Source: Novosphingobium silvae
Lineage (GTDB): Bacteria > Pseudomonadota > Alphaproteobacteria > Sphingomonadales > Sphingomonadaceae
DNA length: 64,000 bases
Reading direction: 5' to 3'
NCBI RefSeq assembly: GCF_009856825.1
Contig: NZ_WVTD01000001.1
Coordinates: 124,001 to 188,000 of the forward strand
Below the pieces are notes generated by a model that saw only the letters and a list, made by a program, of their open reading frames with translations, was not told the origin of the DNA and made no database searches. A program made the translations under genes and the position numbers. Of the stretch, positions 57,206 through 64,000 are shown piece by piece (positions within the stretch are counted from its first letter, which is position 1; each line of letters opens with the position of its first letter).

Positions 57206-57985
57206 ATGAAACTTCACGACAAGGTCTGCATCGTCACCGGCGCCGCCAGCGGGATCGGCAACGCCATCGCTCACAAGTATGCCGGGGAAGGCGGCAGGAT
57301 CGTCATCGCCGATCTCAACCTGGAGGCTGCGCAGAAGGCTGCCGACGATATAGGCGCTCAAGGCGGCAAGGCGATGGCCGTGGCCATGGACGTGACCAGC
57401 GAGGAGCAGGTCAACGAAGGCGTCGCCAAGGCGGTCGAGGCATGGGGCACGGTTGACGTGCTGGTCTCCAACGCGGGCATCCAGATCGTCAACCCGGTCG
57501 AGAGCTTCGCCTATGCCGACTGGAAGAAGATGCTGGCGATCCACCTCGACGGCGCGTTCCTCACGTCGAAGGCAGTGCTGCCGCACATGTACGCGCAAGG
57601 ATCGGGCGCGGTGATCTTCATGGGCTCGGTCCATTCCAAGGAGGCAAGCCCGCTCAAAAGCGCCTATGTCACCGCGAAGCACGGCCTGCTCGGCCTCAGC
57701 CGCGTGATCGCCAAGGAAGGCGGCAAGAAGGGCGTGCGCACCAATGTGATCTGTCCCGGCTTCGTGCGGACCCCGCTGGTGGACAAGCAGATCCCCGAAC
57801 AAGCGAGGGAACTCGGTATTTCCGAGCAGGACGTGGTCAAGAAGGTGATGCTCGGCCAGACGGTCGATGGCGAATTCACCACCGTGGACGACATCGCGGA
57901 AGTCGCCCTGTTCTTCGCGGCCTTCCAGACCAATGCGCTGACCGGCCAGTCCCTGGTGGCAAGCCACGGCTGGTTCATGGAGTGA
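57206..57985 (+). CDS. bdhA: 3-hydroxybutyrate dehydrogenase
   Basis: The protein is 259 aa, a short-chain dehydrogenase. It oxidises (R)-3-hydroxybutyrate to acetoacetate with NAD+. Cofactor motif is TGAASGIG at 11-18, SNAG follows, and the active site is S-x12-Y-V-T-A-K with QIVNP and HSKEAS as HBDH-specific segments. GGGAG lies seven bases before ATG 57206. The neighbouring patatin suggests a PHB-linked locus. Confidence 0.93.
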   Translation: MKLHDKVCIVTGAASGIGNAIAHKYAGEGGRIVIADLNLEAAQKAADDIGAQGGKAMAVAMDVTSEEQVNEGVAKAVEAWGTVDVLVSNAGIQIVNPVESFAYADWKKMLAIHLDGAFLTSKAVLPHMYAQGSGAVIFMGSVHSKEASPLKSAYVTAKHGLLGLSRVIAKEGGKKGVRTNVICPGFVRTPLVDKQIPEQARELGISEQDVVKKVMLGQTVDGEFTTVDDIAEVALFFAAFQTNALTGQSLVASHGWFME

Positions 57986-58027
57986 CGAAAGAAAGTGAGG
58001 GCGCGCGCCACCCGGACGCGCGCCCTC
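57985..58027 (-). terminator. Terminator of asd, shared with bdhA
   Basis: GAGGGCGCGCG and CGCGCGCCCTC form a perfect 11-bp stem with a nine-base loop. On the minus strand it is followed by ACTTTCTTTCG, a U-rich tail, eight bases after the asd stop. On the plus strand it has no U-tract but would still impede read-through from bdhA. Confidence 0.85.
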
Positions 58028-58034
58028 GTCGCTA

Positions 58035-59099
<1,065 letters not shown>

Positions 59100-59110
59100 T
59101 CATTGTGTTT

Positions 59111-59151
59111 CAAGAAGAAAGCCCCGCCTGCCGTTATGCGGGGTCGATGTC
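59111..59151 (-). promoter_or_regulatory. Attenuator terminator with competing stem ahead of asd
   Basis: On the minus strand CCCCGC (59143-59138) pairs with GCGGGG (59127-59122) around a ten-base loop, followed by TTTCTTCTTG. The ten bases at 59151-59142 can instead pair perfectly (one G-U) with 59191-59182 inside the leader frame and would break the terminator's first two pairs. It could also end gltX transcripts. Confidence 0.6.
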
Positions 59152-59162
59152 CGGGTGTTGCT

Positions 59163-59243
59163 TCAGATCACGCACACCGCCGACACCGACCACGCGATGG
59201 CGGTCGGTTTCGGGGTAGTAATAATGATCGGCTTAGCGAACAT
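59163..59243 (-). CDS. Putative asd leader peptide (26 aa, Ile/Thr-rich)
   Basis: An ATG-to-TGA frame of 26 codons lies 99 bases before asd. Residues 6-10 are Ile-Ile-Ile-Thr-Thr, with further Thr14, Ile16 and Ile26. Threonine and isoleucine are end products of the aspartate family. The upstream arm of the antiterminator stem lies on codons 18-21. A ribosome stalled at codons 6-10 would leave it free, whereas one at the stop would cover it. The ribosome site is weak, and its promoter would lie in the 3' end of gltX. Not proven to be translated. Confidence 0.55.
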   Translation of the reverse strand: MFAKPIIITTPKPTAIAWSVSAVCVI

Positions 59244-59271
59244 GCCAGCGCCATTAGCGACAAGCGCAGGG

Positions 59272-59297
59272 GCTGTAAACGGAATTTATCTTACAGC
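59272..59297. promoter_or_regulatory. Inverted repeat over the gltX stop codon
   Basis: GCTGTAA and TTACAGC flank a 12-base AT-rich spacer just upstream of the asd leader. It includes the gltX stop. It could be an operator at the asd promoter or a weak terminator; nothing decides. Confidence 0.35.
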
Positions 59298-60640
59298 GAA
59301 AAAGCGTCCCGGGCTCCGGGGCGCAGCCGCTGCTCGGCGGCGTCGCGCCCGATCAGCGGCAGCAGCGCGGCCATGTCGGGGCCGTGGTCCATTCCGGTAA
59401 GTGCCTGCCGCAGCGGCAGGAAAAGCGCCTTGCCTTTGCGGCCGGTCGCCTCCTTGAGAGCGGCCGTCAGGTCCTTCCACACCGCGCCTGACCACTCGAG
59501 CGAGGCGAGCGTCGCCGCCGCCTGGACGCAGAAGCTGCGATCCTCGTCCGTCATCGCCGGAGCCGCCACCGGCCCTGTCACGACCTGCCACCAGTCCCCG
59601 GCCTCGGCAACGCGGGTGAGGTTGGGGCGTATAGCCTGCCACGCGGCCTCGTCCATGCCATCGGGAAGACGGGCATGCACTGCCGCGAACGGCAGATCAT
59701 GAACGACGGCAGCGTTCACGCGCTCGAGTTCCGCCTCGTCGAAGCGCGCCGGCGCGCGGCCGAAGCGCGACAGGTCGAATGCGGCGGCCAGTTCCTCCAG
59801 CCCGAGCGAGGGGTCCACCGGATCGCTGGTCCCCAGCCGGCCAAGCAGCGCGACGAGCGCCTGCGGCTCGATCCCGGCCTCGCGGAAGTGCGCGGCGCCC
59901 AAGGAACCGAGACGTTTCGAAAGCTTGCCCTCGCTCCCCACCAGCAGAGCCTCGTGGGCGAACGCCGGAACGGGCGCGCCGAGCGCGGTGAACATCTGCA
60001 CCTGCGCAGCAGTGTTGGAGACATGGTCTTCGCCCCGCAGGATGCTCGTCACCCCCATGGCCACATCGTCGATCACGGAAGGCAGCATATAGAGCCACGA
60101 GCCGTCGGCGCGGCGCACCACCGGGTCGCTCATTTGCGCGGGATCGAACTTCTGCGGACCACGAACGCCGTCGTCCCATGCGATCGGCTCGTCCCGGTCC
60201 AGCAGGAAGCGCCAGTGCGGCAGGTCGCCGGCAGCGATGCGGGCCGCTTTCTCATCCTCGGTGAGGCCAAGGGCCGCCCGGTCGTAGATCGGCGGAAGCC
60301 CGCGCCCGAGCAGGACCTTGCGCTTCAGGTCCAGTTCCTGCGGGCTCTCCCAGCACGGATAGACACGCCCCGCCGCCTCAAGAGTGGCGAACGCCTCCTC
60401 GTATATGGCGGAGCGGACCGACTGCCGCTCCTCCGCCTCGGGATGCAGGCCGAGCCAGGCGAGATCCTCGCGAATGGCCACGACGTATTCCTCACGGCTG
60501 CGCGCGGCATCGGTGTCGTCGATGCGCAGGAGGAACCGGCCGCCCGACTGCTTCGCCAGCAGGAAGTTGTGCAGCGCCGTGCGCAGGTTGCCGACGTGGA
60601 GGTGCCCGGTGGGCGAAGGGGCAAAGCGTGTAACGGTCAT
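59291..60640 (-). CDS. gltX: Glutamyl-tRNA synthetase
   Basis: The protein is 449 aa starting at ATG 60640. HIGH-like HLHVGNLRTALHN is at about 10-22 and the KMSKS-like loop is GKLSKRLGS near residue 240. The C-terminal helical domain is somewhat divergent from E. coli. Many alphaproteobacteria have two GltX copies, one charging tRNA-Gln; which one this is cannot be told. It lies upstream of the asd leader on the same strand. Confidence 0.93.
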   Translation of the reverse strand: MTVTRFAPSPTGHLHVGNLRTALHNFLLAKQSGGRFLLRIDDTDAARSREEYVVAIREDLAWLGLHPEAEERQSVRSAIYEEAFATLEAAGRVYPCWESPQELDLKRKVLLGRGLPPIYDRAALGLTEDEKAARIAAGDLPHWRFLLDRDEPIAWDDGVRGPQKFDPAQMSDPVVRRADGSWLYMLPSVIDDVAMGVTSILRGEDHVSNTAAQVQMFTALGAPVPAFAHEALLVGSEGKLSKRLGSLGAAHFREAGIEPQALVALLGRLGTSDPVDPSLGLEELAAAFDLSRFGRAPARFDEAELERVNAAVVHDLPFAAVHARLPDGMDEAAWQAIRPNLTRVAEAGDWWQVVTGPVAAPAMTDEDRSFCVQAAATLASLEWSGAVWKDLTAALKEATGRKGKALFLPLRQALTGMDHGPDMAALLPLIGRDAAEQRLRPGARDAFSL

Positions 60641-60725
60641 ACCGGCGCGATTACGGGGCGGCGAAGCCGAGGTCAAACGCGCGCTGAAACGTGCGGGGCG
60701 AAGCCAGGTGAAGCTTCAACCCCAC

Positions 60726-60741
60726 GTGCAATTTTCTGCAC
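60726..60741. promoter_or_regulatory. Inverted repeat GTGCA-N6-TGCAC before mqo
   Basis: A perfect 5-bp dyad lies in the 345-base gap between divergent gltX and mqo. Its downstream half is AT-rich. It could be an operator for either gene. No gene is seen in this gap. Confidence 0.35.
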
Positions 60742-60985
60742 ATCCGAAGCTATGGTCGGGCGAATTTCGACACACGCATGACCTCATCCATTCACCATCT
60801 ATTTGTAATTACCAGACAATCTCAAGAAATTGGACGGTTTGACCCGCTTTGCCGGGCCCAGGATAATCCCGCCCGCGCGGGAGCCGGCGAAAGGGCCGAT
60901 GACCCCGGACAGAACAGAAAAAACGAGAAGCGGAAAAACTCATGAACCCAAGCCCTTCATTCGCTCCGACGCGCGAGGCGTCGTC

Positions 60986-62668
60986 GTGAAGCGAACCCTC
61001 AAGATCATCGGGATCGCCGTGCTGGTGCTCGCCATCGCCGGGCTGGCCTTCCTTTTCCGTCCGGTCAGCTGGGGCGGCTCGTCCGAAGCGGAGAACGAGA
61101 AGCCAGTAGACGTCGTCCTGATCGGCGGCGGCATCATGAGCGTGACGCTGGCCACCTACCTGCAGGAGCTGGAGCCCAGCTGGAACGTTCACCTGTTCGA
61201 GCGGATGGACAATGTCGCGGAGGAAAGCTCCAACGGCTGGAACAACGCGGGCACCGGGCACTCGGGCTTTGCCGAACTGAACTATACGCCGCAGAAGCCC
61301 GACGGCTCAATCGCGACCGAGAAGGCTGTGGACATCGCCGAAAGCTTCGAAGTCTCCCGCCAGTTCTGGGCGCACGAAGTGGCCCAAGGCCGGCTGCCGG
61401 AGCCTTCGCAGTTCATCAATCCCACCCCGCACATGAGCTTCGTCTGGGGTGACGAGAACATCGCCTACCTGCGCAAGCGTCAGGAGGCGCTGGTGCGCAA
61501 CCCGCTGTTCTACGGCATGCAGTTCACCCAGGACCCTGCGCAGATCGCCAGGTGGGCGCCGCTGGTCATGCAGGGGCGCGATCCCGCGCAGAAGGTGGCC
61601 GCCACGTACATGCCGCTAGGCACCGACGTGAACTTCGGCGTCATCACCCGCAGCCTGACCGCTGCTCTCAAGCGCAATCCCAACTTCCACCTCTCGCTCT
61701 CGCACGAAGTCAGGGGCCTCAGCCAGAATGCGGACAAGACCTGGAACGTCACGGTCCACGACCTGAAGGGCAAGACCGATCGCACCATCAAGTCGCGGTT
61801 CGTGTTCATTGGAGCCGGCGGAGCGGCGCTCAAGCTGCTGCAGCTCTCGGGGATCCCCGAGGCCAAGAACTATGCGGGCTTCCCGGTCGGCGGGCAGTTC
61901 CTCGCCTTCGAAACGCCTGCCGTGGCCGAGCGCCACCACGTCAAGGTCTATGGCATGGCCGAGACCGGCGCGCCGCCCATGTCCGTTCCGCATCTTGACG
62001 CACGCAAGCTCGACGGGAAATCGGTGACGCTGTTCGGGCCCTTCGCGCTGCAGAGCACGAAGTTCCTCAAGAACGGATCGTGGACGGACCTGTTCAACTC
62101 GGTCTACGACACCAATGTGGTGCCGATGACCAAGGTGGGCATCGAGAACCTCGATCTCGTGAAATACCTCGCCCAGCAGGCCACGCTCACCGACGCCGAT
62201 CGCCAGGCCGAGTTGGTGAAGTACTTCCCGCAGGCCAAGCGCGGCGACTGGAAGCTTATAACGGCAGGCCAGCGTGTGCAGATCATCAAGCGCGATCCCA
62301 AGAACGGCGCGGTCCTGCAGTTCGGCACCGAGATCGTCACTGACAAGGACGGCACGATCGCCGCGCTGCTCGGTGCTTCGCCGGGTGCTTCGACATCGCC
62401 CGGCATCATGCTCAAGGTCCTGGACAAGGCCTTCCCGCAGCAGGCGGACGGCGTCTGGGCGCCCAAGATCCGCGCCATGATCCCTTCGATTGGCCGCAAG
62501 CTGAACGCGCAGCCCCGGCTGACCAACCAGGTTCGCCGCATGACCAGCGAGGCGCTGCACCTGCCCTACCTCGACGTGCCAGAAGACCTGGTGCCGGGCG
62601 CGCGTCCCGCGAAGGCTCCGGCGAGGCCGAGCGGTCGCAACCTCAATACGGAGGAACAGGCGCTCTGA
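60986..62668 (+). CDS. mqo: Malate:quinone oxidoreductase
   Basis: The protein is 560 aa, FAD-dependent. It oxidises malate to oxaloacetate and reduces quinone, bypassing NAD-malate dehydrogenase. FAD site is [17 protein letters not shown], and [18 protein letters not shown] is the strong family signature. I start at GTG 60986 with GAGG eight bases upstream. The first 25 residues form a membrane helix ([18 protein letters not shown]), so the enzyme would be anchored. An upstream ATG at 60899 would add 29 polar residues. Confidence 0.92.
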   Translation: MKRTLKIIGIAVLVLAIAGLAFLFRPVSWGGSSEAENEKPVDVVLIGGGIMSVTLATYLQELEPSWNVHLFERMDNVAEESSNGWNNAGTGHSGFAELNYTPQKPDGSIATEKAVDIAESFEVSRQFWAHEVAQGRLPEPSQFINPTPHMSFVWGDENIAYLRKRQEALVRNPLFYGMQFTQDPAQIARWAPLVMQGRDPAQKVAATYMPLGTDVNFGVITRSLTAALKRNPNFHLSLSHEVRGLSQNADKTWNVTVHDLKGKTDRTIKSRFVFIGAGGAALKLLQLSGIPEAKNYAGFPVGGQFLAFETPAVAERHHVKVYGMAETGAPPMSVPHLDARKLDGKSVTLFGPFALQSTKFLKNGSWTDLFNSVYDTNVVPMTKVGIENLDLVKYLAQQATLTDADRQAELVKYFPQAKRGDWKLITAGQRVQIIKRDPKNGAVLQFGTEIVTDKDGTIAALLGASPGASTSPGIMLKVLDKAFPQQADGVWAPKIRAMIPSIGRKLNAQPRLTNQVRRMTSEALHLPYLDVPEDLVPGARPAKAPARPSGRNLNTEEQAL

Positions 62669-62697
62669 CCGGCGCCTGCCGTCACGACGAAGACGCG

Positions 62698-62734
62698 AAG
62701 GGCGGCCGCAGCAATGGGGCCGCCCTTTGTCTTG
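62698..62734 (+). terminator. Rho-independent terminator after mqo
   Basis: AAGGGCGGCC and GGCCGCCCTT form a perfect 10-bp stem with a ten-base loop, followed by TGTCTTGT. It separates mqo from the convergent ubiA. Confidence 0.9.
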
Positions 62735-62771
62735 TCCGTAGCAGACCCGGCTTCCCGATGGAATGCCTGCG

Positions 62772-63686
62772 TCAGATGATGCCGGCGTTTCCTACGACCC
62801 AGCAGGCCAGCGCCATTACCAGGCCCGCGTCGCGGTTGGAGCGGAAGCGGGCGAGGGCGTTCTCGCCATCCGCAGGGTCGAGCGTGGAAACCTGGAAACC
62901 CAGGTGCAGCGCCATCGGAAGCAGGGCGACGAGCGCCACCCAGTCGGGTCGCACAATCCAGAACGCGATGGCCCACAGCAACAGCGCCAGGGCATAGAAC
63001 CCGCCTACCCCGGCCCGAACCTTCGAGCCCAGCCGCAGGGCGGAAGACCGGATGCCGACCAGCGCGTCGTCCTCGCGATCCTGCAGCGCGTAGATCGTGT
63101 CATAGCCGATGCACCAGGCGATCGCCCCGGCGTAAAACGCGAACATCGCCCCGAGATGATCGCTCCGGATCTCTGTCCAGCCCACCAGGATGCCCCAGGT
63201 GAAGACCATGCCAAGCCACGCCTGGGGCCACCAGGTGATTCGCTTCATGAAGGGATAGGCCGCCACCAGCACCACGCTGCCCACGGCAACGAGCTGCGCC
63301 GTCGGGTTCAGCTGCGCAAGGACGATCAGGCCGATCAGGCACAGCGCCGCGAGCCAGCCCCAGGCCGCAAGCCGGCTCACCCGCCCACTCGCCACGGGTC
63401 GCAGCGCGGTGCGCGCCACTTTGCGGTCGAGGTCGGCGTCGACGATATCGTTGTAGACGCACCCCGCGCCCCGCATCGCGATGGAGCCCACCAGCATCCA
63501 CAGGATGATGTCCCAGCGGCTTTCACCGCCGGCAAGCAGCACGCCCCACGCGCAGGGCCAGAACAGAAGCCATGACCCGATGGGACGGTCGAAGCGCGCC
63601 AGCATGGCGTAGTCGCGAAGCGGCTGCGGCAGAAGCGAGACGAGGCCGCGATGCTGGCTGTCAGGAACGAGCGTTGGGATAGTCAC
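62772..63686 (-). CDS. ubiA: 4-hydroxybenzoate polyprenyltransferase
   Basis: The protein is 304 aa with eight or nine membrane helices. The two Asp-rich motifs NDIVDADLD and YDTIYALQDREDD bind Mg-diphosphate of the prenyl donor. It joins the polyprenyl tail to 4-hydroxybenzoate in ubiquinone synthesis. It is divergent from rsmE with about 140 bases between, a common pair in Alphaproteobacteria. Confidence 0.96.
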   Translation of the reverse strand: MTIPTLVPDSQHRGLVSLLPQPLRDYAMLARFDRPIGSWLLFWPCAWGVLLAGGESRWDIILWMLVGSIAMRGAGCVYNDIVDADLDRKVARTALRPVASGRVSRLAAWGWLAALCLIGLIVLAQLNPTAQLVAVGSVVLVAAYPFMKRITWWPQAWLGMVFTWGILVGWTEIRSDHLGAMFAFYAGAIAWCIGYDTIYALQDREDDALVGIRSSALRLGSKVRAGVGGFYALALLLWAIAFWIVRPDWVALVALLPMALHLGFQVSTLDPADGENALARFRSNRDAGLVMALACWVVGNAGII

Positions 63687-63825
63687 GCCTCTTCCCTATT
63701 CTATCGCGCCAAATCTGTCATGCTTGAACGTGCCTGAGGCACGCTTGGTCCCGCCCGTTGCATCCCGCGCGCGATTGTCCGACAAGGCCGCCCAGCCCTG
63801 TTCCTTCTTCGAAAGCCGCCGACAG

Positions 63826-64000
63826 ATGCCTGCCGTACCCGCCTGGCCACCCCGCTCGGCCCCGCGCCTTTTCGTTGGCGACCTGCTGTCGGAGGGCGCG
63901 CAGATCGTGATCGAAGGCGCACAGGCGCATTACCTTGGCAAGGTGATGCGCGTGACGCCGGGCGACGCCGTGGTCGCCTGCGACGACAGGACGGGCGAAT
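63826..64000 (+). CDS. rsmE: 16S rRNA m3U1498 methyltransferase, N-terminal part
   Basis: Only 58 residues from ATG 63826 are present; the gene runs off the right edge. APRLFVGDLL followed by EGAQAHYLGKVMRVTPGDAV is the RsmE PUA-like N-terminal domain. It methylates U1498 of 16S rRNA. The divergent ubiA supports the call. Confidence 0.92.
   Translation, partial: MPAVPAWPPRSAPRLFVGDLLSEGAQIVIEGAQAHYLGKVMRVTPGDAVVACDDRTGE

Overview
The window is GC-rich chromosomal DNA of an alphaproteobacterium, most likely a member of the Sphingomonadales (Novosphingobium or Sphingomonas type). This is inferred from gene content: the nagZ-scpA-scpB-tatABC cluster, a midA-lgt pair, a DUF4169 protein, a short-type ArgC, a bacterial arginyl-transferase and an AlgE-like porin. 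I see no insertion sequence, integrase, CRISPR array, phage module or rRNA. Almost all of the DNA codes for housekeeping or metabolic proteins on both strands. One tRNA is present, tRNA-Leu(GAG).

Layout. 1-4.5 kb: the start of a hotdog thioesterase, oligopeptidase B, a divergent M24 aminopeptidase and a cupin gene that looks frameshifted. 4.7-7.7 kb: a secreted five-EF-hand protein followed by an OmpR-type two-component pair. 7.7-12.3 kb: a fused PabB-PabC folate enzyme, an aminotransferase, an RluA pseudouridine synthase, the rescue factor ArfB and a tiny membrane protein. 12.4-21 kb: a CDP-glycerol-transferase-like protein, a second two-component pair, an orphan GlgC, an AlgE-like porin and an AsmA protein. 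21-26.4 kb: tRNA-Leu, a HerA/DUF87 ATPase, two small proteins, an acyltransferase, a secreted protein and an L,D-transpeptidase. 26.5-31 kb: the biotin operon bioF-bioH-like-bioC-bioD-bioA, without bioB. 31-36 kb: Map, a DUF3298-type lipoprotein, a leucyl aminopeptidase, an orphan SH3 protein and ArgC. 36-40 kb: glnB-glnA behind a sigma-54 promoter, a GH24 lysozyme and Bpt. 40-44.4 kb: threonine ammonia-lyase, a beta-hydroxyacid dehydrogenase and a secreted amidohydrolase. 44.4-49 kb: nagZ-scpA-scpB-tatA-tatB-tatC and a divergent small metalloprotease. 49-56 kb: a 5'-nucleotidase lipoprotein, lgt-midA and glnD. 56-64 kb: a patatin phospholipase, 3-hydroxybutyrate dehydrogenase, asd behind an attenuator-like leader, gltX, mqo, ubiA and the start of rsmE.

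Functional links: glnB, glnA and glnD form the sensing arm of nitrogen control (GlnD modifies PII, PII informs GS adenylylation). Lgt, encoded here, should process the several lipoproteins in the window. NagZ, the L,D-transpeptidase and the lysozyme all act on murein. Asd and IlvA lie on the aspartate to threonine to isoleucine route.

The most interesting signal is between gltX and asd. A 26-codon reading frame carries Ile-Ile-Ile-Thr-Thr and is followed by a terminator hairpin. A 10-bp competing stem lies inside the frame, which is the layout of a translation-coupled attenuator for asd. Other points worth checking are the EF-hand/two-component operon with helically phased repeats, the sigma-54 and NtrC-like sites before glnB, an atypical BioH, and a possible frameshift in the cupin gene. 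Otherwise this is an ordinary core-genome region.
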